Numbered from the stretch's first letter, positions 1-8,483 are shown. The stretch: DNA of 64,000 nucleotides from Bdellovibrionaceae bacterium UBA2339 (GCA_002344785.1 DDUL01000052.1:32191-96190); one strand, 5' to 3'. A program made the numbers and translations. The notes: a model not told the origin generated them from the letters alone.

Positions 1-72
1 CTTAGCTCAGCTGGATAGAGTACTTGGCTTCGAACCAAGTGGTCGGAGGTTCGAATCCTTCAGGGCGCGCCA
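1..72 (+). tRNA. tRNA-Arg (anticodon TCG), 5' end cut by window edge
   Basis: A cloverleaf is readable from the sequence. The D arm begins with GCTC at 5-8. The anticodon stem CTTGG/CCAAG encloses the loop CTTCGAA, giving anticodon TCG, which reads the arginine codon CGA. The T stem GGAGG/CCTTC encloses the loop TTCGAAT at 50-56. The 3' acceptor strand AGGGCGC (62-68) is followed by discriminator G69 and an encoded CCA (70-72). Only the last two bases of the 5' acceptor strand are inside the window, so about five bases are missing to the left. Confidence 0.93.
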
Positions 73-87
73 CTTTCAAAGACCCAA

Positions 88-1338
88 TTATTGTGAGTTT
101 CTCCCCAGCAAAAGCGGAATGGGACTGCGAAGCAGTCGCCAAATCGCGGGCTGGCTGGCCAGCGCACTGGCACAAGCCGACAGCGCGAGCGCCTGCGCAA
201 GGTGCGACGGACGAAGGATGAAGTGAACTCTGAATTCGCGGGTGATGCCGGGGCCTGGCGGCATATCAAAGCCCGTCGGAAAGCCAATGAGGATGATAAG
301 GTACGCAACCGACACACCGATCGCCCCGCCGATTAACCCCAACAGAAGACTTTCAACAAACCAGATTTTCCAAACCCGCCTTCGTGTTTCACCGTTGGCT
401 CGCAGTGCGCCGAGTTCGCCGGCGCGTTCAAGAAAACTGGATGAGAGCGTACTCAATACGCCAAGCCCGACGATGATGAGGAAGATCACGCGGATCACGC
501 CGAACTGCGCTTCGAGGAAGCGCTTCACATTGCCATAGTAAAACTGATCGATCTCTTCAAAGGACTTGAGACTGAGTTGAGTGCCGACGCTCGCCTGTTG
601 AATCGTGGCTTTGAACTCGGGCCACAGTTGGCGATCTTGTAGGCGCACGGCGAAACGCTCGATCTTCTTGGTGTCGAGAAATGACTGTGCGGTGGAGAGC
701 GGAATTCGAAAGAAGGTGTTATCAAAGTGGTGTGAGCCCGTATGGAACACGCCGCGGACGATGAGCTGCACGCCATTCATTTGGCCCGCATGCGTTTGCC
801 CCGAAAGCAAAATTGAATCGCCAGGTTTGGCCTGTAGGGCGTCGGCCAAGCCTTTACCCAGTATGATCCATAGCTTTGCCGAATCCGAGTCGGCGCTGTC
901 GTGTGGAGGAGGAGCGAGATCCTGACCCGCGATGAAATTGAGCGAGGTGAAGAAACTCGATTCGCGCGTGGGATCGACACCCTCGCCTCGGCCCGCGAGA
1001 GTCACCGCACCGCGAGTGAGAAATCCAACGAAGCTCACGCGAGGGAAAAGTTCCACAAGTTGCGTTGAGTGGCGCTTGAGTTGATCCTCGATGCCATGTT
1101 CATCGAACCAATACTCCCACGGTGTCTCACTTCGATGGCTTTCAAGTTCGACACGCGTGACCTCGCCGTGTCCGTAGCGAATGCGAATCGTGTTTTCTCG
1201 CCACGTGGTGAAGATCCCCTCATTGAAGGCTTGAAACATGAGCAAGCCCGCGGCTCCGAGCGCCAATGTCATGGCGCTCGCCAGCGTCCGTCGGGGACTG
1301 CGCAGTAAGTTTCTCCATGCTAGCTCAACAATTCGCAT
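88..1338 (-). CDS. FtsX-type ABC transporter permease (MacB/LolCE-like)
   Basis: This 416-residue protein has the layout of MacB/FtsX permeases. One N-terminal membrane segment (about residues 19-38) is followed by a large periplasmic domain (about 40-280) and three C-terminal membrane segments (about 283-303, 328-355 and 385-405). The sequence ERAGELGALRANGE after the second segment is the cytoplasmic coupling motif typical of this family. Such permeases work with a separate ATPase to move lipoproteins or to act mechanically across the envelope. No ATPase gene lies beside it: the gene reads toward the tRNA-Arg, and its upstream neighbour is divergent. The partner could be left of the window. 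A GGAG lies a few bases before the ATG. Confidence 0.85.
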   Translation of the reverse strand: MRIVELAWRNLLRSPRRTLASAMTLALGAAGLLMFQAFNEGIFTTWRENTIRIRYGHGEVTRVELESHRSETPWEYWFDEHGIEDQLKRHSTQLVELFPRVSFVGFLTRGAVTLAGRGEGVDPTRESSFFTSLNFIAGQDLAPPPHDSADSDSAKLWIILGKGLADALQAKPGDSILLSGQTHAGQMNGVQLIVRGVFHTGSHHFDNTFFRIPLSTAQSFLDTKKIERFAVRLQDRQLWPEFKATIQQASVGTQLSLKSFEEIDQFYYGNVKRFLEAQFGVIRVIFLIIVGLGVLSTLSSSFLERAGELGALRANGETRRRVWKIWFVESLLLGLIGGAIGVSVAYLIILIGFPTGFDMPPGPGITREFRVHFILRPSHLAQALALSACASALASQPAIWRLLRSPIPLLLGRNSQ

Positions 1339-1582
1339 CTTGCTCCGTGGTGATCCCCGGCCTTCGACTCAAGCGCATCAACAGCAACTGGATCCATCGC
1401 GCCGTTTGGGCCGCTTGCTTCATCGGGTGCTAGAATGGCCTGGTCTGCAAATTGTATCAAGATCGATGCAAGTGCCAAAGCGGCGGCAGGTCGGCGACTG
1501 ATTCGGAGTGCTGAAGGATAAGTGGCAACCGTCATTGGCGTGGGAAAGTTCTCGATTCATAGGTCGATTATGGGAGACAGAA

Positions 1583-2554
1583 ATGGTCACTGACCCTGAA
1601 GTCCTTTCTCGCCTCAATCTTCGTGCATCGGGATTTGTGTCGCAGGCCTCGACAACACCTCCTCAAGAGCAGGTGCGTATCCTCGCCATCGGTGGCCTGG
1701 GTGGTGAGTTCTTAGCGCCGGCCTTTGTCGGCAATTATCTGAAGGCCATGTCCTCCGCGTGGAGGCGTCTTTGGCCAAACAGTGAGTTTCGCATTCTTCA
1801 GCCCACCATTGCGCAGTCCATGGATGTCGCAGCTGAGCTGATCGCGACGGAGTTAAGCGCACAACCTGATTCAAGCTGCATTCTCTTCGGTCACTCTAAG
1901 GGTGGTGTCGACATTCTCGAATGCCTTGTGCGTTATCCGGAGGTGCGAGGCAAAGTTCATTCGGCGATCCTTGCGAACTCGCCACTGCAGGGCTCTTGGG
2001 TCGCGGATTTTTTGCGCGACCAAGCTCAGCAGCTGCCGCTGTTTCGCTGGACGGGAATTCTGAATGCGACCCGTGCGGCGGGCTGGTCCTGGTCCGCACT
2101 TCTCGATGTCACGACGGAGCGCCGACAAGAATTCTGGACTGAGCAGTGGGATGCTATGCCCTTTGCGGACCGTCAGCAGATCGCGAGTCTGCTCACGATT
2201 CTGACTTGTCGGCATGAACGCTCTCGTCAGGCCGCATGGCCCATCATTTTGCCGCACTGGTTGATGCAACAGCGCGGAATTCCCAATGACGGATTGGTGG
2301 CGACGGCCTCGCAGCGGCCACCGCTCCGGCCCGAGTTCGCACGCACGCGAATGCTCACATGGTCGCAACATCACGGCTATTTGACTTGTTCATCGACGCT
2401 GTCGCGAATCACCGATCTCGAGCGAACCGAATTGCTTCGTCAGCTCACACAGTCCAACGCCTCCGAGGCGGCTCGTCGAGTGCGATTCCCCATCTCCCAA
2501 CGCCCCCGTCGTGCGGGTGAAAACTCGGAACTTGAACATGCTTATTCGATCTAA
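1583..2554 (+). CDS. alpha/beta-hydrolase, lipase/esterase-like
   Basis: About 323 residues. The nucleophile elbow GHSKGG places the catalytic serine near residue 105, with a hydrophobic strand before it (SSCILFGHS), and a candidate catalytic histidine lies late in SQHHGYL. An oxyanion-type GGLGG follows an early strand. No signal peptide is visible, so it is probably cytosolic. I chose the ATG at 1583 because GGGAGA sits 6-7 bases upstream; an in-frame GTG at 1508 would add 25 residues. It is the first gene of a same-strand run through 5317 with overlapping neighbours, so a lipid or acyl substrate is inferred from context. The exact reaction is unknown. Confidence 0.8.
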   Translation: MVTDPEVLSRLNLRASGFVSQASTTPPQEQVRILAIGGLGGEFLAPAFVGNYLKAMSSAWRRLWPNSEFRILQPTIAQSMDVAAELIATELSAQPDSSCILFGHSKGGVDILECLVRYPEVRGKVHSAILANSPLQGSWVADFLRDQAQQLPLFRWTGILNATRAAGWSWSALLDVTTERRQEFWTEQWDAMPFADRQQIASLLTILTCRHERSRQAAWPIILPHWLMQQRGIPNDGLVATASQRPPLRPEFARTRMLTWSQHHGYLTCSSTLSRITDLERTELLRQLTQSNASEAARRVRFPISQRPRRAGENSELEHAYSI

Positions 2555-3380
2555 TGTCGATCTCTTACCAGCGCGCCCTGCTTCAGCTTGGCGTAAAATT
2601 TCGATGGGCTCGTGGCGCCCCACGGGCGACTCCAGTGTCTTTGTCGAACTGGATCTGACGATGGACGCATTGATTGAACGATGGCGATCGCGCGGCGTGT
2701 TCGCAGATCCTCGACAATTTGAGCGTCGATGGATCAATCCCATCATCGCGCGAATGCTCGGCCTTGCGATTCAGTCTTCGCCGGAGTCGCGACAGGTGAA
2801 CTCGATCATTCGCTGGGGGCGCGTGTACCCGCGGCGGCGCCTGGAGCTCTTCTTCCATGCTTCGATTTCTCCAGAAGACCTTTCCGGAGTGAAACTTTCC
2901 GACCCCGAGACCAAAAGCGTTGAAGTATTGAGTGACGAGTTCAATTCGCGCCTCAGTGCATTGCGTTCAGGCGAGGAAAATCCCTTTCGAAAAGTGAAGC
3001 AGGTGTTTCGCTTTCTACCCGGAGCGCTGTCGCGACTGGTGCTCGACCTCACTTCACTCATTAGCTATGGCTTGAACTTGGATTTGAGCGCTGTGGGATT
3101 GCCGCGTGATCCGTTTGGTTCCATTATGGTCACCAACGTGGGAAGTCTTGGCATCGACGGAGGATTCACGATCATCGCGCCGTACACTCGAATTCCCTGT
3201 GTCGTCGCGATCTGCACCTTGCAAGCGAAGCCCGTCGTCGAGGGCGATCAAGTCGTCGTTCGACAAGTCTTGCGATTGGGAATGACCTTCGATCATCGAA
3301 TCGTCGATGGAGTTCATATTGCGAAGTTGATTGCCGAGCTCAAGCGCCTGTCGGCCAATCCTGCCGAGGTGATGCCATGA
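2538..3380 (+). CDS. stand-alone 2-oxoacid dehydrogenase E2-like acyltransferase domain
   Basis: The C-terminal half carries the E2 catalytic signature: FDHRIVDGVH near residue 252, with the active-site histidine and DG, preceded by GSIMVTNVGSLGIDGG, which matches the strand before it in E2/CAT-fold enzymes. The N-terminal lipoyl domain and the E1/E3-binding domain of true E2 proteins are absent, and no E1 or E3 gene is nearby. It is therefore more likely a free CoA-dependent acyltransferase than part of a dehydrogenase complex. The start at 2538 overlaps the hydrolase by 17 bp; a GTG at 2511 is an alternative. Its neighbours suggest an acyl-transfer step in lipid modification, which is inference. 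Confidence 0.78.
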   Translation: MLIRSNVDLLPARPASAWRKISMGSWRPTGDSSVFVELDLTMDALIERWRSRGVFADPRQFERRWINPIIARMLGLAIQSSPESRQVNSIIRWGRVYPRRRLELFFHASISPEDLSGVKLSDPETKSVEVLSDEFNSRLSALRSGEENPFRKVKQVFRFLPGALSRLVLDLTSLISYGLNLDLSAVGLPRDPFGSIMVTNVGSLGIDGGFTIIAPYTRIPCVVAICTLQAKPVVEGDQVVVRQVLRLGMTFDHRIVDGVHIAKLIAELKRLSANPAEVMP

Positions 3381-4033
3381 ACTCTGTCTCAACTTCGGCG
3401 TCGAAATCTCGAACTTGGATCGAAAACCATCCGGCTTGGCTCAAAGTCCTCGCCAGTCCGCACCCTGCACTCAACTCGATCGTCGCGATCATTCTGGGGA
3501 TTTGGATGCTTCGCACGCAGCTGTCGGACCAAGCCTTTGATGACACGAACCGTGTATTGAGTTTGGTCTTCGCTCTTCTTGTGGGCGTCATTTACTGGAG
3601 TTTCGTCGAATATGCGATTCACCGTTGGATTTACCACGGACGCCATCGAAATGCGGCGTGGAAGTACTTCATCGATTCGTTTCACATCTATCACCATCGC
3701 AATCTCGAGGATCCGCGTGTGCTGACGGCAGGGCCGCTAATGATGCTTACGCTCGGCGTGCTGCTGGTCGGCCCGCTGCTGATTCTTGATCTCGACTTCG
3801 CAACCGCTGTGGCGCTGGGATTTCTCGGTGCCTACGCGTTCTATGAGTGGGTCCACTTCGCCATTCATCGCTTCGCTCATCCGGAACGCCATCGTGCCTA
3901 TCTCAGGTACATTCGACGTTTTCACATGCACCATCACGATCGCGCCTGGAATAAAAACTTTGGCAACACCTCGGAACTTTGGGACAGAATTTTAGGTACC
4001 TATGAAAAGCCTGAGAATTCATCGTCTCATTGA
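3377..4033 (+). CDS. fatty acid hydroxylase superfamily membrane protein
   Basis: This 218-residue protein has several membrane segments (about 29-44, 57-73, 118-134 and 140-158). Its histidine clusters are those of the membrane di-iron hydroxylase/desaturase superfamily: EYAIHRWIYHGRHR, then FHIYHH, then HFAIHRFAHPERHR, and finally FHMHHH. These would bind two irons at the cytoplasmic face and hydroxylate or desaturate a lipid chain or sterol-like substrate. The start ATG overlaps the previous stop (ATGA), indicating translational coupling, and the 3' end overlaps the next gene by 32 bp. The substrate cannot be read from the sequence. Confidence 0.85.
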   Translation: MNSVSTSASKSRTWIENHPAWLKVLASPHPALNSIVAIILGIWMLRTQLSDQAFDDTNRVLSLVFALLVGVIYWSFVEYAIHRWIYHGRHRNAAWKYFIDSFHIYHHRNLEDPRVLTAGPLMMLTLGVLLVGPLLILDLDFATAVALGFLGAYAFYEWVHFAIHRFAHPERHRAYLRYIRRFHMHHHDRAWNKNFGNTSELWDRILGTYEKPENSSSH

Positions 4034-4649
4034 ATCCGGCAGTTGCGCGCTTGGGCTGTTGCTCACGGCGTTCGGCTTCCTGAGCCTCTTGCGTTGGGCG
4101 GGGTCTGAGCCGCATCGCCACCTCATCGTGCTGGCGGTGGTCATTGCTTCGGCCGCGCTTGCCGATTTGATCTCGGGCTTGGTTCATGGCTTTGCCGATC
4201 ACTTTGGAGATCCTCAAACTCCGTGGTTGGGTCCGGCCTTCATCGCACCATTTCGTGAGCATCATGATTTGCCGATGAAAATGACCGAGCACGACTTCAT
4301 CGAAACCAACGGCAACACTTTCATTCTCATTTGCTTGGCTCTTGTTTTGGCCTATGGGTTGGGCGGCTCAATGTGGATGGCCTTTCTCGCCCCCCTTTGC
4401 GCTTGGGTCGCGGCGACGAATCAAATCCACAAGTGGGCGCATGATCCGGAACGCGCGCCAGCTGTCTATCGTTGGCTTGCTCGACATGAACTGATCTTGT
4501 CGGCCAAGCGCCATGCCTTTCATCATCGTGGTGAACACGCTTCACATTTCTGCATCACCTTTGGGCGTCTCAGTTTCATTGCCGATCGCATCGTCAATTG
4601 GGCGCGCGATCGAAGCCTGAGATCCTCGCAGATGGGAAGGCTCAAGTGA
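4002..4649 (+). CDS. CarF/TMEM189 (PEDS1)-like lipid desaturase
   Basis: This 215-residue membrane protein carries the full histidine pattern of the Kua/TMEM189/CarF family: SGLVHGFADHFGD, FREHHDLP, EHDFIETNGN, TNQIHKWAHDP and AFHHRGEHASHFC. CarF of Myxococcus and its animal homologue are known as plasmanylethanolamine desaturases, which form the vinyl-ether bond of plasmalogens. The same reaction on an ether lipid is the natural prediction here. The gene overlaps the hydroxylase gene by 32 bp, and AGG precedes the ATG by 5 bases. The next gene starts inside its stop codon. No ether-lipid synthase is visible nearby, so the source of the alkyl-ether substrate is open. Confidence 0.87.
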   Translation: MKSLRIHRLIESGSCALGLLLTAFGFLSLLRWAGSEPHRHLIVLAVVIASAALADLISGLVHGFADHFGDPQTPWLGPAFIAPFREHHDLPMKMTEHDFIETNGNTFILICLALVLAYGLGGSMWMAFLAPLCAWVAATNQIHKWAHDPERAPAVYRWLARHELILSAKRHAFHHRGEHASHFCITFGRLSFIADRIVNWARDRSLRSSQMGRLK

Positions 4650-5317
4650 GCCAAGAACTCTTTCCGTTCTGGCCGACCCGGCCGGATTGTGACTACGAAG
4701 AAGAAAAAGCGCATGCCGAGCACTTGGATCGTGTGCTCGGTCTGAGGGCGGCCGAGGGGGTCGAAGACTTCGTGTCGACTGAAGTTCAAGTCGCGACGTC
4801 TGGAGCGCCGACCCAGCAGTGGCGTGGGCTCGCGCTCCAATCTTTGCTTACGCCTTACACTGAACTGAGGCGCATATTGGCCGACTTGGATGCGCGTCTC
4901 TCACCAGGCCACCTTGTGGAAATGGGTGCGGGCTATTCACGATTCGCACATGTGCTCCACGCTTGTTCGCCAAAGTGGACATATTGCGGATACGAGGTCG
5001 TGCCGGAGCGCCATGCCGAAGCCGTACGCTGGCGCGCGGCGCGCGGCCTGCCGAGTTCTCGCTATGATTTGCAATGTGTCGACTTGCGTTCGCATCCGCT
5101 TCCAGCTGCCGACGTCTATTTCATGTACGACTATTCTGATCGCACGAGCATTGAGACGACAATTTCGCAAATGCAGGATCGAGCTCGGCGAGGGCATCGG
5201 GTGATTGTCGTGGGACGAGGCGGACTCACTCGCAACATTATTGAGAAGTCGCATCCGTGGCTCGCAGCTGTTGTTGAACCCCTTCATCGTGCACGCTATT
5301 CGATCTATCAGAGCTAA
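4646..5317 (+). CDS. SAM-dependent methyltransferase-like protein
   Basis: Around 223 residues with a Rossmann-type motif I, LVEMGAGYSRF, at about 90-100 and an acidic post-strand region (YFMYDYSD) where class I methyltransferases have motif IV. The start is taken as the GTG at 4646, which overlaps the preceding TGA (GTGA), because GGGAAGG lies 6 bases upstream. It is the last gene of the lipid operon and its 3' end overlaps the convergent HAD phosphatase by 4 bp. A lipid head group or hydroxylated chain is a possible methyl acceptor by context only. The glycine-rich loop is divergent, so methyl transfer itself is unproven. Confidence 0.65.
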   Translation: MSQELFPFWPTRPDCDYEEEKAHAEHLDRVLGLRAAEGVEDFVSTEVQVATSGAPTQQWRGLALQSLLTPYTELRRILADLDARLSPGHLVEMGAGYSRFAHVLHACSPKWTYCGYEVVPERHAEAVRWRAARGLPSSRYDLQCVDLRSHPLPAADVYFMYDYSDRTSIETTISQMQDRARRGHRVIVVGRGGLTRNIIEKSHPWLAAVVEPLHRARYSIYQS

Positions 5318-6111
5318 CGGCGAAAGCTATGCAGCCACCAATTGAGGGCCCGGCCGTGGGCGCGAAGCTTCGCCTCTTCGCGGCCTAATCCACGATCGGC
5401 TTCGCTGTCCGGACGAGTCTGAATCATCAAACGAATGCCTTTGGGTCGCGCGGTCTCGATCAGTGCAATGTCTCCATAGGTATTTCCACAGGTGAGAATG
5501 GGCTGACGCTCGCCGATTCTTGAGCGCAATGCTTGCGCCTTGCCTTCGCGCCATGTGATGGGAAGCCGAACTTGATTTCGTAAAACATCCCGCGGATCAA
5601 TTTCGCACTCGATCCCGATGATGCGCTCATGCGGTAGTCCAAAGTACTCGAGCGCAAACGGCTCAACCGCATACTTGACCGAAGCCGTGACGACGTAAAT
5701 CTCCACACCCCAAGCCTGAAGTTTCTTAAGCAGTAAGCGCTGGCTTTCGAAGATTGGCCAAGGTGCATGCGCGCGCGCGCATTGCGCGGCCCAATCGCGA
5801 ACTTGCGTTAAGCTTTGGCCAGCAGAAATCTGCGCAAGCCATGCGTAGGCGCCCAAGGGGTCGCGAGCCTTCCAGGCAAAGTAGTGTTGCCAAGGATCGG
5901 CGGGCAGCTCAAAGCCGCAATTCTCAATTTGCCAACGGAAGAAGGCTTCACCGGCGTCTTCATCCCAGAGCGTGCCGTCAGCATCAAACACGGCAACCGG
6001 AGCTTCGCCGCTCTTCTGGCAGTCTTGAAGATTGTCGTGGAGATGTTGGTCGAGTCGCCGCCAAAGCTCGTCGGTGAACTCGTTGACGCTGAGGTTGGCA
6101 TTTGAAAGCAT
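5314..6111 (-). CDS. HAD-superfamily phosphatase, phosphoserine phosphatase-like
   Basis: All four HAD motifs are present: DADGT at 43-47 with nucleophile D43 and acid D45, VVTAS at 140-144 (motif II), WREGK with K191 (motif III), and CGNTYGD at 208-214 (motif IV). A long helical cap between motifs I and II fits the HAD-IB/SerB-like group that removes phosphate from small molecules or lipids. No signal peptide is seen. The gene is divergent from the GNAT-like gene at 6149 across a 37-bp gap that holds a perfect 13-bp palindrome, and convergent with the lipid operon. The substrate is unknown. Confidence 0.82.
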   Translation of the reverse strand: MLSNANLSVNEFTDELWRRLDQHLHDNLQDCQKSGEAPVAVFDADGTLWDEDAGEAFFRWQIENCGFELPADPWQHYFAWKARDPLGAYAWLAQISAGQSLTQVRDWAAQCARAHAPWPIFESQRLLLKKLQAWGVEIYVVTASVKYAVEPFALEYFGLPHERIIGIECEIDPRDVLRNQVRLPITWREGKAQALRSRIGERQPILTCGNTYGDIALIETARPKGIRLMIQTRPDSEADRGLGREEAKLRAHGRALNWWLHSFRR

Positions 6112-6113
6112 AA

Positions 6114-6126
6114 TGTGAGTCTCACA
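6114..6126. promoter_or_regulatory. perfect 13-bp palindrome between divergent genes
   Basis: TGTGAG-T-CTCACA lies two bases from the start codon of the HAD phosphatase (minus) and 22 bases before the GNAT-like start (plus). The position suits an operator controlling both directions. It is a dyad by inspection only, and no binding protein can be named. Confidence 0.4.
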
Positions 6127-6148
6127 GGCCCAGAGGGTGATGTCATCG

Positions 6149-6619
6149 ATGAGCGCGTCGAGCTTTAATGAATTCCAAGTTTTGAGTCTGCGTGATCTCG
6201 ATGAGGTTTACGCCTGGGCAAAGGCACGGGCCGCCGAACTACATCCTGACGATGCGTTCATTGAGTGGACGGCGGCTTGGCGACGTGAGTCGCTTGAACA
6301 TTATCTCGCAACGGGATGGTCCATGGCCTCTCGTGATCCCCAAAGCGGACAGCTTCGCGGCTTTGCATTGGCACAGCCGATCTTGTTTTTTCGCCAGCAA
6401 ACACAAACCGTGTGGCTCGAATATTTGGCGGCGCAAGACGAAACGAAGGCTGCTGAACTGTTTCAAGTGATGATCGGCATCGCGCGCGACAAACACATGC
6501 AGCGCCTGCAGTTCGTCAGCTCGACGCTTGAGCTTCCGCAGATTCGCGCCATCGCCGAACAAAGACGCGTCAGGCCTGTCGCCGATCTTGTCATGGAGTT
6601 ACCCACCACCAAGGAGTGA
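6149..6619 (+). CDS. GNAT-like small protein of unknown function
   Basis: About 156 residues, cytosolic and without membrane segments. The order of elements (helix with LHPDDAFIEWTAAWRRE, strand LRGFALAQPIL, strand VWLEYLAAQD, helix, strand LQFVSS) resembles an N-acetyltransferase fold, but the acetyl-CoA binding motif R/Q-x-x-G-x-G/A is not clear. I chose the ATG at 6149 because AGAGGGTGAT just upstream is nearly complementary to the 16S rRNA tail at good spacing; starts at 6137 and 6140 are also in frame. It ends 4 bp before glpD and is probably co-transcribed with it. Confidence 0.55.
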   Translation: MSASSFNEFQVLSLRDLDEVYAWAKARAAELHPDDAFIEWTAAWRRESLEHYLATGWSMASRDPQSGQLRGFALAQPILFFRQQTQTVWLEYLAAQDETKAAELFQVMIGIARDKHMQRLQFVSSTLELPQIRAIAEQRRVRPVADLVMELPTTKE

Positions 6620-6623
6620 TCGC

Positions 6624-8327
6624 ATGTCGACGTCAACGAGCGAGTCGAAACACGGTTCAGTGAACTCGCGACTTCGTCTATCGGTTCACGATCGGCCCAA
6701 GATGCTCGAACAGCTCGAGTCTGAAGTCTTCGATCTCGTGATCATTGGCGGCGGGATCACAGGAGCTGGCGCGGCTCGCGACGCGGCATCGCGCGGCTTG
6801 CGGGTCGCCCTCATCGAAGCCAAGGACTTCGCCATCGGCACAAGTTCACGATCTTCGAAGCTGGTGCATGGCGGAATTCGTTATCTTGAAAATTATGAGT
6901 TTCATCTCGTGTTCGAGGCGCTCAGTGAACGACAGCTGTTGTTCGAGCTCGCTCCGCATCTCGTGCATCCGCTCCGCTTTGTCTTGCCGGTGTACGAGGG
7001 CTATCGCTTCGGCATGGGCATGATGGGGCTTGGCATGTGGGCGTACGACGCGCTTTCAATGTTCGAAGCGCCGGAGCTTCACGAGCGCCTCTCGCCCTCG
7101 GAGACTCGCGATCGCCTACCCTCGCTCAAGCCTGAAGGACTGAAGGGGAGTTACGTTTACTCAGATGCCTACATGGATGATGACCGCCTCGTGTTGGAGA
7201 CACTGCGATCCGCTGTCGCTCAAGGGGCGCTCGCGGTCAATCGCATGAAAGCTGTCGAGGCGATTTTCAATTCACAAGGTCGTGTGGAAGGCGTCGTCGC
7301 TCAGGATGTGAAGACTTCGCGCCGCTATGCCATTCGTGGCCGACATGTTGTCAGCACCGTCGGCGTTTGGACAGATCAGGTGGCGACGGATCTTCTCAAG
7401 ACTTGGAAGCCGATCTTGCGACCATCCAAAGGCGTGCACCTCACCTTTCCAAGATCGCGTTTCGATCTGCAAGACGCCGTGGTGATGTCGGAAGACAAGC
7501 GCATTGTGTTTGGAATTCCTCGCCACGAAATGTTCATCGTCGGGACCACTGATACGGACTTCAAGGGCGATGCCTACGACGTCAGCGTCACGCCCGAAGA
7601 CGTGCGTTACCTTCTCGGCGTCACGGAAGAGTACTTTCCGGGCGCGAAAATTTCTGCGCGAGACATCATGGCCAGTTACGCGGGTGTGCGCCCACTTGTG
7701 GACGATGGCTCCGCAACAGAGTCTAAGACTTCGCGCGAGCACGTGATCTTGGCGGATCCTCGCGGCATCACCTTCATTGCCGGGGGAAAGTACACCACCT
7801 ATCGTCATATGGCCGAGCAGACGGTCGATGCGGCTCTCGGGCAAATGCAGCTCGAAGACCAAGTCAAATTCGGCAGATCGCGCACGACTGAAGCTTTGAA
7901 TCCGCTGGCGACCGTTGACAAATTGGCGACGGCGCGTGCGCGCGTCGATGAATGGGCCATTCAGTTTCAAATCGCACGCCATGCAGCGGAAACGCTCGCT
8001 GATCGACACGCTTTGGAAGCTGAAGCGCTTTGGGATTTGGATCCCGGCCCGGCATTCAGTGCGGACGAGCGACTGTGGACGATGGAGGCCCTGCACGCGA
8101 TTCGCGAAACCATGTGTGACTCACTCGTGGACTTTTACTTTCGTCGTGTGCCTTTGGCGCTTTCGCGAACGGATCATGGTCTGCCGCTCATCGGCCGCAT
8201 CAGTCGAGCATTTCAAGAGGAGCTTAACTGGAGCGATGCTGAGCGCGCGTCGCAAACGCGGCAACTGCAAGAGCAAATTCAGCGCGAGTTCGCATGGCGG
8301 TCGGCGTTCTCAGAAGCCTCCACGTGA
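6624..8327 (+). CDS. glpD: aerobic glycerol-3-phosphate dehydrogenase
   Basis: 567 residues, the usual size for GlpD. The N-terminal FAD-binding motif GGGITGAGAARDAASRG starts at about residue 42, and GTSSRSSKLVHGGIRYLE, typical of GlpD/GlpA, follows. VGTTDTDF and the C-terminal helical DAO_C domain with a late substrate-region motif are present. The enzyme is a peripheral inner-membrane flavoprotein that oxidises glycerol 3-phosphate to dihydroxyacetone phosphate and reduces quinone, linking lipid-derived glycerol to respiration. I chose the ATG at 6624 because AAGGAG is 8-9 bases upstream; a long in-frame extension to 6528 overlaps the previous gene and lacks family similarity. Confidence 0.96.
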   Translation: MSTSTSESKHGSVNSRLRLSVHDRPKMLEQLESEVFDLVIIGGGITGAGAARDAASRGLRVALIEAKDFAIGTSSRSSKLVHGGIRYLENYEFHLVFEALSERQLLFELAPHLVHPLRFVLPVYEGYRFGMGMMGLGMWAYDALSMFEAPELHERLSPSETRDRLPSLKPEGLKGSYVYSDAYMDDDRLVLETLRSAVAQGALAVNRMKAVEAIFNSQGRVEGVVAQDVKTSRRYAIRGRHVVSTVGVWTDQVATDLLKTWKPILRPSKGVHLTFPRSRFDLQDAVVMSEDKRIVFGIPRHEMFIVGTTDTDFKGDAYDVSVTPEDVRYLLGVTEEYFPGAKISARDIMASYAGVRPLVDDGSATESKTSREHVILADPRGITFIAGGKYTTYRHMAEQTVDAALGQMQLEDQVKFGRSRTTEALNPLATVDKLATARARVDEWAIQFQIARHAAETLADRHALEAEALWDLDPGPAFSADERLWTMEALHAIRETMCDSLVDFYFRRVPLALSRTDHGLPLIGRISRAFQEELNWSDAERASQTRQLQEQIQREFAWRSAFSEAST

Positions 8328-8328
8328 A

Positions 8329-8354
8329 GCCGAAAAAATAGGCCGAAAAAATAG
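8329..8354 (+). repeat. 13-bp tandem direct repeat, two copies
   Basis: GCCGAAAAAATAG occurs twice head to tail directly after the glpD stop codon. It is not part of an obvious terminator. It may be a slippage duplication with no function. Confidence 0.6.
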
Positions 8355-8453
8355 GCGAAGCTTTGCCGTCCGAAGCGGCGGAGCTCGAGCCCATCAGCGT
8401 GAGCCGACTTGGCGACAGCTAACGCAGCGGGGCGAGAATCCTAACTTGGCGAA

Positions 8454-8483
8454 TTGACCATTGTTTCCGGTCGCGCCTAGACT
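8454..8483 (+). promoter_or_regulatory. possible sigma-70 promoter for mreB
   Basis: TTGACC (8454-8459) and TAGACT (8478-8483) are separated by 18 bases and lie 58 bases before the mreB ATG. The match is good for the -35 box and moderate for the -10 box. It rests on inspection only. Confidence 0.35.

Noticed and set aside
1320..1535. A 71-codon minus-strand frame just upstream of the FtsX-type permease, overlapping its start.
   Set aside because: It has no ribosome-binding site, and no similarity to the expected ABC ATPase or any other family.
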